Shown here piece by piece: positions 51,034 through 59,932 of a DNA stretch of 59,935 bases (position 1 is the stretch's first letter; every line of letters starts with the position of its first letter). The position numbers were made by a program, and so were the translations under genes. The notes under the pieces are model-generated. The model saw only the letters and a list, made by a program, of their open reading frames with translations. It was not told the DNA's origin and did not search any database. This DNA comes from Streptomyces sp. ISL-12 (GTDB lineage: Bacteria > Actinomycetota > Actinomycetes > Streptomycetales > Streptomycetaceae), in contig NZ_JAGGOO010000124.1 in NCBI RefSeq assembly GCF_018614415.1, positions 1 through 59,935 on the forward strand, read 5' to 3'.

Positions 51034-52419
51034 TCACAGGGCTTTGCCCGGGTTGAGGATGTGGTGCGGATCGAAGGCCGCCTTGACGCGCTGCTGCAAC
51101 GCGTGCTGCTCCGGACCGAGTTCGTCGGCCAGCCACCGCCGCTTGAGGGTGCCCACGCCGTGCTCCCCGGTGAGGGTGCCGCCCAGGCGCAGCGCGGCGG
51201 TGAAGATGTCGCCCGCCGCCCGCCAGGCCGCGTCCGGGACGCCGGGCACATCGGGGTCCAGGACGAGGATGGGATGCAGGTTGCCGTCCGCGGCGTGCGC
51301 GAAGGTGAAGATCTGTACGTCGTGACGCCCGGCGGCCGCGTCGATCTCGCGGACGGCGTCGGCCAGGCGGCTCCTGGGCACGGCGATGTCCTCGATCAGC
51401 ACCCGGCCCAGCCGCTCCAGGGCGGGCAGGGCGAGCCTGCGGGCCGCGAGCAGCCGGTCCGCCTGTGCCGGGTCCGCGGTGGTCTCCACCGAAGCCGCGC
51501 GCCCGCGCAGCAGCCGTACCGCGAGCTCCGCCTCGGCGGCCGCCGCACGTCCGTCGCACTGCACGAGCAGCAGCGCTCCGCCCCGGGACCGCAGGTCCGT
51601 GCCCCGCGCGGCGTCCACGGCACCGAGCACCGGCCCGTCGAGCAGCTCCGCCATGGCGGGCTCCAGCCGGGCGGCGGTCAGCGCCGACACGGCCTCGGCG
51701 CCCTCGGCGAAGGAGTCGAAGTACGCGGCCACGGTGGCCGTCGACTCCGGCACCGGGCGCAGCCGCACCGTCGCGGCGGTGATCACGCCCAGGGTGCCCT
51801 CGGAGCCGGTGAGCAGGGCGGTCAGGTCGTAGCCGGTGACTCCCTTGACCGTGCCCCGGCCGGTCCGGATCGGCGTGCCGTCCGCGAGGACCACGTCGAG
51901 GCCCAGTACGGCGTCCCGGGTCACCCCGTACTTGGCGCAGCGCAGCCCGCCCGCGTTGGTGGCGATGTTGCCGCCCACGGTGGAGATCGCCGCGCTGGCC
52001 GGGTCGGGGGCGTAGCGCAGTCCGAACCCGCCCGCCGCGCGGTCCAGTTCGGCGGTGACGACGCCCGGTTCGACGACGGCGACCTGGTCGTGCGGGTCGA
52101 GGTCGAGGATCCGGTTCATCCGGGACAGGTCCAGCACGAGCGTGCCGGTGCCGGCGTTCGCGCCGCCGGACAGTCCGGTCCCGGCCCCGCGCGGCACCAC
52201 CGGTACCCGCAGCGCGTGCGCGTGCCGCAGTGCCGTCCGCACGTGCTCGGCGTGCGCCGCGTGCACGACGGCCAGGGGCTCGCCGTCCGGGCGGCTGCCG
52301 GAGCGGTCGGCGGCGTACGGGGCGGTGGCCCCGGGGCCGGTGGTGAGCGCGTCCGCCGGCAGGTCGCGGCCCAGGGCGGATAGCAGGGCCTCGGCCCGGT
52401 CGAGTCGGGTGACGGTCAT
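51034..52419 (-). CDS. GlcD-type FAD-linked oxidase
   Basis: 461 aa from the ATG at 52419 overlapping the upstream stop (ATGA). The vanillyl-alcohol-oxidase fold is clear: VVPRGAGTGLSGGANAGTGTLVLDLSRMNRI, STVGGNIATNAGGLRCAKYGVTRD (FAD pyrophosphate loop) and the C-terminal GGTLTGEHGVGTLKRRWLADELGPEQ with FDPHHILNPGKAL. Such enzymes oxidise 2-hydroxy acids (glycolate, D-lactate) or related compounds. In a sulfonate operon it might oxidise the hydroxy-acid or aldehyde left after desulfonation, e.g. glycolate-type products; this is inference. Confidence 0.9.
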   Translation of the reverse strand: MTVTRLDRAEALLSALGRDLPADALTTGPGATAPYAADRSGSRPDGEPLAVVHAAHAEHVRTALRHAHALRVPVVPRGAGTGLSGGANAGTGTLVLDLSRMNRILDLDPHDQVAVVEPGVVTAELDRAAGGFGLRYAPDPASAAISTVGGNIATNAGGLRCAKYGVTRDAVLGLDVVLADGTPIRTGRGTVKGVTGYDLTALLTGSEGTLGVITAATVRLRPVPESTATVAAYFDSFAEGAEAVSALTAARLEPAMAELLDGPVLGAVDAARGTDLRSRGGALLLVQCDGRAAAAEAELAVRLLRGRAASVETTADPAQADRLLAARRLALPALERLGRVLIEDIAVPRSRLADAVREIDAAAGRHDVQIFTFAHAADGNLHPILVLDPDVPGVPDAAWRAAGDIFTAALRLGGTLTGEHGVGTLKRRWLADELGPEQHALQQRVKAAFDPHHILNPGKAL

Positions 52420-53579
52420 CGGGTGTCCTCCAGGGCACGGCTGCCGACGGCGAGCAGGGCCACGTCCTCCTGCGGGGCGTGCACCGGGGCGCACTGGACG
52501 TCACGGAAGTGGCGCTCCAGCGGGTTGTCGCGGCTCAGCCCCGGATTGCCCAGCAGCCGTACCGCGAGCCCGACCCCCTCCACCGCGTGCCGGTCGGCCA
52601 GGGTCCGGGCGCCCAGGGCCAGTTCGGGCGTGTACGTGGCGTCGGCCGCGTCCACCCGCTCGGCGCCCCCGAACACCAGCTGCTCCGCGGAGTCCAGCCG
52701 CAGGGCGATCTCACCGGCGGCCCGGCGGAAGCGTTCCGTACGGGCCACCGGGTGGCCGAGGTTGGCGGGTACCCGCTCGTGCGCGAAGCGGTGGAAGTAC
52801 CGCTGGGCCGCGCGGGCCACGCCCAGGTACAGGGCTGCGAGCGGGAGGTGGAGGGCGGCGCCCGCGCGGTTGTCCTGTTCGGCGCCCGGACCGTGGGCGG
52901 CCATGTCGACCACGTGGCCGGCGGGGACCTCGACTTCGCGCAGGGCGATGTCGTGGCTGCCGCTGGCCCGCAGCCCCAGGTGGTCCCAGCGGTGGGTGAT
53001 CTCGATGCCGGGGGAGGTGCCGGGGACGGCGAACGTGCCGACCCTCGGCGCGGTCTCGTCCGTGGTGGCCCACACCAGCAGCCAGTCGAGCCCCTCGACG
53101 CCGGTGGCGAACCGCTTGCGGCCGGTGAGGGACCAGCCGGTCGCCGTGCGCCGGGCCACCGTCGCGGGCAGCCCGCCGCGCGCGGGGGAGCCCAGCTCGG
53201 GTTCCACCCGCACGTGGTTGAGCAGCACCGGCCGCTCGGCCGCCGCCGCCAGGACCTGCCCGTACACCTCCTCGGGCCAGTGCGGCCGTACGGCCTGACG
53301 GTGGTGGACGGCCAGGTTCATCGCCGCGATGAGCGCGACCGAAGGGTCTCCCTCGCCCAGCGCGTGCAGGATGCGCGCGGTGGCCGCGACCCCGAGGCCC
53401 GGACCGCCGTAGCGCTCGGCGACGGTGGCGGTCAGCAGGCCGGCCTCGTGCGCGGCGCGGACACCCTCCGCCGGAAAGGCGCCCGTACGGTCGTGCGCGG
53501 CGGCGGTGGCGGCGAGCCGGCCGGTGACCGGGGCGAGGCCGGCCAGGTCGGGCGCCCGGAAGCGGAGTGCGGTGGTCAT
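52416..53579 (-). CDS. Acyl-CoA-dehydrogenase-like flavoprotein (sulfonate cluster)
   Basis: 387 aa. FPAEGVRAAHEAGLLTATVAERYGGPGLGVAATARILHALGEGDPSVALIAAMNLAVHH, GWSLTGRKRFATGVEGLDWLLVWATTD and EITHRWDHLGLRASGSHDIALREVEVPAGHV are acyl-CoA dehydrogenase N- and beta-domain segments. The C-terminus ends GNPGLSRDNPLERHFRDVQCAPVHAPQEDVAL, a pattern often seen in oxidases and monooxygenases of this fold. Substrate unknown. Coupled by 4-nt overlaps to both neighbours. Confidence 0.87.
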   Translation of the reverse strand: MTTALRFRAPDLAGLAPVTGRLAATAAAHDRTGAFPAEGVRAAHEAGLLTATVAERYGGPGLGVAATARILHALGEGDPSVALIAAMNLAVHHRQAVRPHWPEEVYGQVLAAAAERPVLLNHVRVEPELGSPARGGLPATVARRTATGWSLTGRKRFATGVEGLDWLLVWATTDETAPRVGTFAVPGTSPGIEITHRWDHLGLRASGSHDIALREVEVPAGHVVDMAAHGPGAEQDNRAGAALHLPLAALYLGVARAAQRYFHRFAHERVPANLGHPVARTERFRRAAGEIALRLDSAEQLVFGGAERVDAADATYTPELALGARTLADRHAVEGVGLAVRLLGNPGLSRDNPLERHFRDVQCAPVHAPQEDVALLAVGSRALEDTR

Positions 53580-54574
53580 GAGGACAGGGCCTTCCGCAGG
53601 GGAGCGTCGAGGCGGTGGGTCCAGAACGCGGCGACCTCCAACGGCTGTCTGAGCGCGCCGAGTTCCACGAAGGCGTCGGCGACCTGCTGCTGGGACGCGG
53701 TGGCCTTCGCGGTCACGAGCCCCACTTCTGTCCTGCGCTGGGCCTCGCCCCGCGACAACTCCTCCAGTGCCTCGTCCACCGGCTGGTGGGTGGCGGCGGC
53801 GACCACCTTCGCGTACTCCTCCTGGCGCCCGTCACGGACGTACGCGTACGCCTGGTCGATCCGGGCGAGCAGATCGGCCAGCGCCTCGCGTCCGTCCGCG
53901 CTGCCGAGCGTGTCGTCGGAGGCGGACCACAGGAAGTTGCCGGACAGGACGTCCGCGCCGTCGCCGATGGTGCGGGCGCCCCGCTGGTGGGCGGTGATGA
54001 CCGCGTTGCCGTATCCGGCGAAGGCGTCGAGGGAGCCTCCGTTCAGCGCGGCCAGCGCCTTGTCGGGCTCCAGCGGGGCGGCGGTGATGTCGTCCCAGCC
54101 GAGCCCGGCCCGCTGGAGCAGGGCGTAGAGGAAATAGTGGGCCGTGGTGTTCTTGACGTAGCCGACCTTCTTGCCCTTCAGCTTCGCGACCGAGGTGACG
54201 TCCGAGTCCTCGGGGACGACGACCTCCTGGTTGAGGGTGTTGCCGTGCTGCACGGCGACGACCTTGAAGCCGGGCCTGCCGTCGGCGGCGGCGAACACCG
54301 GCGGGATCTCACTGGAGCTCGCCACGTCCAGTGCCCCGGCGCGTACCGCCTCCAGTTGCTTGTCGCCGCCCTGGAACAGGCTCCAGCGCACCCGGTACGG
54401 CGTGTCGTCGAGGCGGGCGAACTTCAGCAGGGCCTCCTCCCGCTTCCAGCCGGTCGCCCCCACGCGCAGCGTGACGGTGTCGCCGCCGTCCTCGGCGCCC
54501 GCGGGGCCGCCGCACGCGCCGAGGGCGCCGATGAGCAGTCCGGCGAGGGCGAGAGCGGGACCGGCCCGCCTCAC
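53576..54574 (-). CDS. Aliphatic-sulfonate-type substrate-binding lipoprotein (second of operon D)
   Basis: 332 aa from the GTG at 54574, overlapping the monooxygenase stop (GTGA). Lipobox LIGALGAC (Cys near 20). SsuA-like features: VRWSLFQGGDKQLEAVRAGALDVASSSEIPPVFAAA, VVAVQHGNTLNQEVVVPEDSDVTSVAKLKGKKVGYVKNTTAHYFLYALLQRAGL. Shares the operon permease and ATPase with the binding protein at 55683, so two receptors may feed one channel. Confidence 0.88.
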   Translation of the reverse strand: MRRAGPALALAGLLIGALGACGGPAGAEDGGDTVTLRVGATGWKREEALLKFARLDDTPYRVRWSLFQGGDKQLEAVRAGALDVASSSEIPPVFAAADGRPGFKVVAVQHGNTLNQEVVVPEDSDVTSVAKLKGKKVGYVKNTTAHYFLYALLQRAGLGWDDITAAPLEPDKALAALNGGSLDAFAGYGNAVITAHQRGARTIGDGADVLSGNFLWSASDDTLGSADGREALADLLARIDQAYAYVRDGRQEEYAKVVAAATHQPVDEALEELSRGEAQRRTEVGLVTAKATASQQQVADAFVELGALRQPLEVAAFWTHRLDAPLRKALSS

Positions 54575-55674
54575 GCGGCCGCTCCCGACGCGGCGCGGTG
54601 GGCCAGTTCCTGGCGGACCAGCGGGAGGACGTGCCGGGCGTAGTCGATGGCGTCGTTGAGCGGGTCGTAGCCGCGGATGGACAGCAGCTCGCAGCCGATG
54701 TCGACGTAGTCGAGCAGCGCCTTGGCGACCGTCTCCGGCGAGCCGACCAGTGCCGTGGACGCGCCGGCGGCGTCGGTGGCCGCCGCGGGGGCGGTCCACA
54801 GGCAGCGGTCGTGCACCTCGCCGCGCTCGGCGACGGCCAGCAGCCGTTGCGAGCCGACGTTGGCCGGGGTTCCCTGGCCGAGCGCCGGGTAGTGGTGCTG
54901 CCGGGCGCGCTGCTCGTGGTGGGTCTTGAGGGAGCCGAGGACGCGGTGTGCCTTCTCCCAGGCCAGTTCGTCGGTGGGCGCGATGATCGGGCGGAAGGAG
55001 ACCCAGATGCGGGGGCGGGGCCGGCCGGCGGCGTCCGCGTGGGCGTGGACCGCGGCGATCTGCTCGGCCGTCTCCTTCAGCGGCTCGCCCCACAGCCCGA
55101 AGATGTCGCCCTGCTGTCCGCCCACCCGGTAGGCGTCCTGCGAGGAGCCGCCCACGGAGATGGGGATGGTGCCGTTGTGGGGCGTGACATCAGAACGGAA
55201 GCCCTCGAAGCGGTAGTACGGCCCCTCGTGCGAGACCGGCCCGTCGGCCGCCCACACCTCGCGCAGAATCCGGATGTACTCGTCGGAGCGGGCGTACCGC
55301 TCGCTCTTGCTCAGGTAGTCGCCCTCGCGCCGCTGCTCCTCGTCACTGCCGCCGGAGATGATGTGCACCACCAGGCGCCCCTTGCTGATCCGGTCCAGCG
55401 TGGCCAGGGCGCGGGCCGCGTGGGTCGGGAAGATCACGCCGGGCCGGTGGGCGAGGACGGGTTTGATGCGCTCGGTGTGGTGCGCCACGAACTGTGCCAG
55501 CTGGAGCGCGTCGGGCGAGGCGGAATGGTAGGTGACGAGGGTGTAGTCGAAGCCGCCGTCGTCCAGGGCGCGGGCGTAGCGGCGGGCGTGGTCGACGTCG
55601 ATGCCGCTGCCCGCGGTGGGGTCGCCCTCGGTGGCGGGGTTGGGGTGGACGGCGCTGATGAACTCGACCGGCAT
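54571..55674 (-). CDS. SsuD-like luciferase-family monooxygenase (operon D)
   Basis: 367 aa, ATG at 55674. VEFISAVHPNPATEGDP, RYARALDDGGFDYTLVTYHSASPDALQLAQFVAHHTERIKPVLAHRPGVIFPTHAARALATLDRISKGRLVVHIISGGSDEEQRREGDYLSKSERYARSDEYIRILREVW and PISVGGSSQDAYRVGGQQGDIFGLWGEPL: an alkanesulfonate monooxygenase relative. It lacks the Cys of the SsuD motif at the corresponding loop (HSASPDA in place of TGAWCED), so substrate or mechanism may differ. Confidence 0.88.
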   Translation of the reverse strand: MPVEFISAVHPNPATEGDPTAGSGIDVDHARRYARALDDGGFDYTLVTYHSASPDALQLAQFVAHHTERIKPVLAHRPGVIFPTHAARALATLDRISKGRLVVHIISGGSDEEQRREGDYLSKSERYARSDEYIRILREVWAADGPVSHEGPYYRFEGFRSDVTPHNGTIPISVGGSSQDAYRVGGQQGDIFGLWGEPLKETAEQIAAVHAHADAAGRPRPRIWVSFRPIIAPTDELAWEKAHRVLGSLKTHHEQRARQHHYPALGQGTPANVGSQRLLAVAERGEVHDRCLWTAPAAATDAAGASTALVGSPETVAKALLDYVDIGCELLSIRGYDPLNDAIDYARHVLPLVRQELAHRAASGAAA

Positions 55675-55682
55675 GGCGGGGC

Positions 55683-56681
55683 TCACTCCTTGACGAGGCT
55701 GGTGTCGACGTGGTCGGCGAGGGTCGGATCGGGGGTGAGGACGCCGATGCCGTGCATGGTGTCGCCGACGTCCTGCACGGCCCGGACGACTTCCGAACTC
55801 ACCGGCAGCAGCTTGCTGTTGGCCTGGCTCACCAGCGCCTTGGCGACCTCGGCGGAGGCGCCGTTGGTGCGCTGGATGGCCTCGGCGTAGTCGTCCGGGT
55901 GCTCCCGCGACCAGGCCAGGGCCGCGTCGAGGCGGCGCAGGTAGTCGGCGACGGCGGCCTTCCTGCCCGGGTCGGCCAGCGCTTCCTCGGAGGCGCCGAT
56001 GAAGCCGTAGCCGCTCACGCGCCCGTCGGCGCCGTTGACCAGGAGCCGGCCGCCCTGCTGCTCGGCGACCGCCTTGTAGACCCCGAAGGTGGCCCAGGCG
56101 TCGATCTTCCCGGAGGTGAACGCGGCCTGGGCGTCGGTCGGCAGCAGGTACTGCACCCGCACGTCGTCGTAGCTCAGTCCCGCCTGCCGCAGCACGTGCG
56201 CGAGCAGGTACTCGGCGACGGACCCCTTGGCCGAGGAGACCACGACCTTCCTGCCCTTGAGATCCTCGACGCTGCGCACCGAGGAGTCCTCGCGGACCAC
56301 GATCCCGGTGTGCGTACCGTCGTTGCGCAGCGCCCCCACCACCTTGACCGGCACACCGCCGGAGAGGGCCTGGAGCGTGGGCAGGTCGGCGGCGTACGAG
56401 GTGTCCGCGGCGCCCGCCTGGACGGCCTGGAAGAGCGGCGCCGCACCCTCGAACTCGGCCCGCTTCACCGCGTACGAGGTTCCCTTGAGCGCGCCGGAGG
56501 CGTTGAACAGCGTCTGCAGGTTCTTCGCCTGGTCGCCGATGGTCAGCGTCACCCGCGAGGCGGAGCCACCGGACGCGGCCTCGCTGTTCCCGCCGCAGGC
56601 GGCGGTGGCGAGCAGCGCGGTGAGGAGGAGCGCGGAGCGCAGCGCGCGGCTGACGCGGTGGACGGGGGTGACGGGGTTCAT
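55683..56681 (-). CDS. Aliphatic-sulfonate-type substrate-binding lipoprotein (first of operon D)
   Basis: 332 aa, ATG at 56681 overlapping the ATPase stop (ATGA). Lipobox LLATAAC followed by GGNSEAASGG. SsuA-like: RVTLTIGDQAKNLQTLFNASGALKGTSYAVKRAEFEGAAPLFQAVQAGAADTSYAADLP, VVVSSAKGSVAEYLLAHVLRQAGLSYDDVRVQYLLPTDAQAAFTSGKIDAWATFGVY. Receptor for the adjacent permease and ATPase. Confidence 0.9.
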   Translation of the reverse strand: MNPVTPVHRVSRALRSALLLTALLATAACGGNSEAASGGSASRVTLTIGDQAKNLQTLFNASGALKGTSYAVKRAEFEGAAPLFQAVQAGAADTSYAADLPTLQALSGGVPVKVVGALRNDGTHTGIVVREDSSVRSVEDLKGRKVVVSSAKGSVAEYLLAHVLRQAGLSYDDVRVQYLLPTDAQAAFTSGKIDAWATFGVYKAVAEQQGGRLLVNGADGRVSGYGFIGASEEALADPGRKAAVADYLRRLDAALAWSREHPDDYAEAIQRTNGASAEVAKALVSQANSKLLPVSSEVVRAVQDVGDTMHGIGVLTPDPTLADHVDTSLVKE

Positions 56682-57427
56682 GCGGGTGCCTCTTCCTGGG
56701 GATGCGCCGAGGCTTCGTGGACACCCAGGCGCCGCAGCAGTTCGCCGCGGAGTCGTACGAAGTCGGGGGAGCCGAGGTCGCGCGGCCGCTCCAGGCCCAC
56801 TTCGGCCTCGTGGGCGATCCGGCCGCCGTCCATCACCAGGACCCGGTCGGCCAGCAGCAGCGCTTCCTCCACGTCGTGCGTGACCAGCAGGACCGAGCAG
56901 CCGTGCCGCCGCCACAGGTCCCCGACCAGGCGCTGCGCCCTGCCCCGGGTCAGGGCGTCGAGGGCGCCGAACGGCTCGTCGAGCAGCAGCAGCTCGGGCT
57001 CGCGCCCCAGGGCGCGGGCCAGCGAGACCCGCTGGGCCTGGCCCCCGGAGAGGGTCTTGGGCCAGCTGCCCGCGTACTCCTCGATGCCCACCTCGGCCAG
57101 ATAGCGCTCGGCGAGCGCCCGGTCCGGGGAGCCGGGCAGACCGAGCACGACGTTGCGCCACACGCGCAGCCAGGGCATCAGCCGCGGCGACTGGAAGGCC
57201 ACCGAGCGGCGCTCCGGTACGGTCACCTCCCCCTCGTTCTCGCTGTCCAGCCCGGCGAGGATCTTCAGCAGCGTCGACTTGCCGCAGCCGCTGTGCCCGA
57301 GCAGGGCGACGAACTCGCCCCGGCGAAGGGTGAGGTCCAGCCCGTCGATGACGGTCCTGCCGTCGAAGGCGCGGGTCAGTCCACGCACCTCCACACGCGT
57401 GTCCACGCTCGTGCCCACTCCGGTCAC
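56678..57427 (-). CDS. Sulfonate ABC transporter ATPase (SsuB-like)
   Basis: 249 aa from the GTG at 57427, overlapping the permease stop (GTGA). Walker A GHSGCGKSTLLK, Q-loop VAFQSPRLMPWLRVW, signature LSGGQAQRVSLARALG, Walker B LLLLDEPFGALD and switch LLVTHDVEEALLL. The SPRLMPW after the Q-loop is typical of SsuB. Energises the operon D importer. Confidence 0.92.
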   Translation of the reverse strand: MTGVGTSVDTRVEVRGLTRAFDGRTVIDGLDLTLRRGEFVALLGHSGCGKSTLLKILAGLDSENEGEVTVPERRSVAFQSPRLMPWLRVWRNVVLGLPGSPDRALAERYLAEVGIEEYAGSWPKTLSGGQAQRVSLARALGREPELLLLDEPFGALDALTRGRAQRLVGDLWRRHGCSVLLVTHDVEEALLLADRVLVMDGGRIAHEAEVGLERPRDLGSPDFVRLRGELLRRLGVHEASAHPQEEAPA

Positions 57428-58314
57428 GTCCCCTCCCCCTCGAACGAGGCCCGCCAGGCCAGCAGCCGCCGCGACAGCAGCCGTACGGCGAAGTCGCACA
57501 GCAGCCCCAGCACCGCGTACACGGCGAGGCACAGCACGATGACGTCGGTCTGGAAGTACTGCTGGGCGTTGCTCATCAGGTAGCCGATGCCGGCGTCCGC
57601 GTTGACCTGCTCGGCGAAGACCAGTGCCAGCCAGGCGGTGGACAGCGCGTACCGCAGCCCCACCAGTGCCCCGGGCAGCGCGGACGGCAGGATCACGTAC
57701 CGGATCAGACCGAGGCGGCCGAGCCCCGCCATCCGGCCCGCCTCGATGAGCTGGGCGTCGGCGGAGCGGATGCCGCCGTAGATGTTGAAGTACAGCGGGT
57801 ACGTCACCCCGAGCGCGACCAGCGCGATCTTCGGGGTCTCGTCGATGCCGAACCAGACGATGAACAGCGGGATCAGCCCCACCCAGGGGATGGCCCGGAA
57901 CATGCCCATCGACGCGTCGATCACGTCCTCGCCCAGCCGGAACAGTCCGGCGGTGAGCGACAGCGCGAGGGCGACGACCGCGCCGATGAGGAAGCCGGTC
58001 GCGGCCCGGCGGCCGGACGCGGCGACGGCCTGCGGCAGTTCACCGGTCCGCGTCAGTTCGACGGCCCGGCGGGCGACGTCGACGGGGGAGGCGAGGACGG
58101 ACTCGGGGAGCACACCGGTGGTGCTCGTGAGGAACCACACCGCCAGCAGCGCGACCGGCCCGGCGGCCCGGCGGACGCCGCGCGGCACGCGGAGGGCGGT
58201 ACGCCGGCGGGGGCCGGAGGAGACGGTCTTCACCGGGGACGGGGATGAGGACGGGGCCGGGGTGGCGCGGGTCGGCGGGGAGGTGCCGGGGACGGTCGTG
58301 TTCGGGGAGGACAT
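57424..58314 (-). CDS. Sulfonate ABC transporter permease (SsuC-like)
   Basis: 296 aa, ATG at 58314. A ~50-residue Ser/Thr/Pro-rich cytoplasmic N-terminus precedes about six membrane segments (first: AAGPVALLAVWFLTS). MFRAIPWVGLIPLFIVWFGI and the EAA-type loop LIEAGRMAGLGRLGLIRYVILP identify an SsuC. As the only permease of operon D it should form a homodimer. Confidence 0.9.
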   Translation of the reverse strand: MSSPNTTVPGTSPPTRATPAPSSSPSPVKTVSSGPRRRTALRVPRGVRRAAGPVALLAVWFLTSTTGVLPESVLASPVDVARRAVELTRTGELPQAVAASGRRAATGFLIGAVVALALSLTAGLFRLGEDVIDASMGMFRAIPWVGLIPLFIVWFGIDETPKIALVALGVTYPLYFNIYGGIRSADAQLIEAGRMAGLGRLGLIRYVILPSALPGALVGLRYALSTAWLALVFAEQVNADAGIGYLMSNAQQYFQTDVIVLCLAVYAVLGLLCDFAVRLLSRRLLAWRASFEGEGT

Positions 58315-58352
58315 CGGGGGGCCTCTCGTCGGGGAGGGGGCGGTGGCGGGGA

Positions 58353-59204
58353 TCAGTACGGCCGTTCGCCCAGCACGGCCGGGCGGTGCGGGTCGGCCGA
58401 CCAGGCGGACCAGGAGCCGGGGTACAGCGCGGCGGGGATGCCGGCGTGGGCGAGGGCCGCGATCTGGTGGGCGGCCGTGACGCCGGACCCGCAGTAGACC
58501 CCCACCTCGGTCGCGTCGTCCGCGCCCAGCGCGGTGAACCGCAGGGCGAGTTCCTCCACGTCGCGGAAGGTCCCGTCGGGGGCGAGGTTGTCGCCGGTCG
58601 GGGCGGAGCGCGCACCGGGGATGTGCCCGGCACGCGGGTCGACCGGCTCGCTCTCGCCCCGGTACCGCTCGGCGGCCCGGGCGTCCAACAGCACCCCGTC
58701 ACGGGCGACTTCGGCCACCGCGTCGGCGTCCAGCACCGGCAGCCGTCCGGGGGTGAGCACGATGTCGCCCGGCGCGGGGGCCTCGGGCTCCCCGCTCTCC
58801 GTCGGCAGTCCGGCCGCGCGCCAGGCGCCCAGCGCTCCGTCGAGCAGGGTGACCTGTTCGACTCCGGCCCAGCGCAACAGCCACCAGGCGCGGGCGGCGG
58901 CGGTGTCGCCGTTGTCGTCGTACACGACCACCGGGCGGCCGGCGGTGAGGCCCCAGCGGCGTGCCGACGCTTGCAGGTCCGCGAGGTCGGGGAGGGGGTG
59001 GCGACCGCCCGCGGGTGTGGGCGGGCCGGCGAGTTCGGTGTCGAGGTCGACGTAGACGGCCCCGGGGATGTGCTCTTCGCGGTAGTGCTCGCGGCCGTGC
59101 GGGTCACCGAGCCGCCACCGTACGTCGAGGACGAGGGGGCCCGGTGCGCCGCCGCGCAGCAGGGCGTGCAACTCGGCCACGCCGGTGAGTACCCGGGCGG
59201 TCAT
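58353..59204 (-). CDS. Two-domain rhodanese-type sulfurtransferase
   Basis: 283 aa. Two rhodanese domains; the C-terminal one carries the active Cys238 in GVYCGSGVTAAHQ (CxGxGxxA, thiosulfate/3-mercaptopyruvate type). The N-terminal domain has DD in place of the Cys (VVYDDNGDTAAARAW) and is structural. Linker PRAGHIPGARSAPT is typical. In this operon it may convert sulfite, thiosulfate or persulfide products from desulfonation. Start overlaps the hydrolase stop (ATGA). Confidence 0.92.
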   Translation of the reverse strand: MTARVLTGVAELHALLRGGAPGPLVLDVRWRLGDPHGREHYREEHIPGAVYVDLDTELAGPPTPAGGRHPLPDLADLQASARRWGLTAGRPVVVYDDNGDTAAARAWWLLRWAGVEQVTLLDGALGAWRAAGLPTESGEPEAPAPGDIVLTPGRLPVLDADAVAEVARDGVLLDARAAERYRGESEPVDPRAGHIPGARSAPTGDNLAPDGTFRDVEELALRFTALGADDATEVGVYCGSGVTAAHQIAALAHAGIPAALYPGSWSAWSADPHRPAVLGERPY

Positions 59205-59932
59205 GCGAGCGCCTCCCGTACGGCGATGGGCGCGAGGTCCGGGGAGAGCCGCAGCCGCTCCAGGAACAGCACGATCGTGGCGGCGGCCGTGCGGTGGGTG
59301 ACGTCGTTGAGCGCGTCGTGCCGGGTCCCGGCCAGGCTCACCAGCTCCACGCCGGGCACGGCACGGTAGGCGCGGCCGGCCTCGGGGAGCGGGCTGACCG
59401 TGTCGTCGGCGCCGTGCAGGGCGAGGACGGGGACGGAGACGCCCGCCAGGGCGAGCGGTTGGTCCGGGGCCGGGGCGGTGAGGGCGCCGCGCCGGAACGC
59501 GGCGTCGGCGGTGAGCCTGGAGCGGTGCGTGGGGCAGGCGGTGCGCTGGTCGAGTTCGGCCTCCCAGTCGGACGGCGACCCGAGCGTGTCCGGCGCGGTG
59601 GGCAGTCCCGCCAGGATCAGCGCGTCCAGGCCCGGGACGCCCCGCGCGGCGAGACGCGCGGCGTACAGGGCGCCGGTGTCGGACCCGACCAGCACCCGGG
59701 GGCCCGGCAGGGTCTCGTCGCGCAGCAACTCGGCGGCGGCGTCGGTGACCGCCGCCGGGTCGGGGGAGGGATCCGCCAACGCCCGTACGCGGTAACCGTC
59801 GGCGGCGACGCGACGGCCGAACCGCTCGTACACGCCGCCGTGTTCGCCGCGGCCGGGGAGGACGACGAGGGTGCCGCGCGGGGCGATCCCCTCCGGTTCG
59901 TCCCAGGCGTGGGCAGGCTGAGGAGAGCTCAT
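59201..59932 (-). CDS. Alpha/beta hydrolase with an Asp at the nucleophile elbow
   Basis: 243 aa from the ATG at 59932, possibly the first gene of operon D (further upstream is outside the window). Alpha/beta-hydrolase layout: LVVLPGRGEHGGVYERFGRRVAADGYRV, nucleophile elbow VLVGSDTGALYAARLA (83-87, GSDTG), acid loop LALHGADDTVSPLP and catalytic His in LAGTRHDALND. The elbow has Asp85 where most esterases have Ser, as in haloalkane dehalogenases and epoxide hydrolases. Substrate unknown; the role in a sulfonate operon could be processing of an ester or other precursor. Confidence 0.85.
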   Translation of the reverse strand: MSSPQPAHAWDEPEGIAPRGTLVVLPGRGEHGGVYERFGRRVAADGYRVRALADPSPDPAAVTDAAAELLRDETLPGPRVLVGSDTGALYAARLAARGVPGLDALILAGLPTAPDTLGSPSDWEAELDQRTACPTHRSRLTADAAFRRGALTAPAPDQPLALAGVSVPVLALHGADDTVSPLPEAGRAYRAVPGVELVSLAGTRHDALNDVTHRTAAATIVLFLERLRLSPDLAPIAVREALA

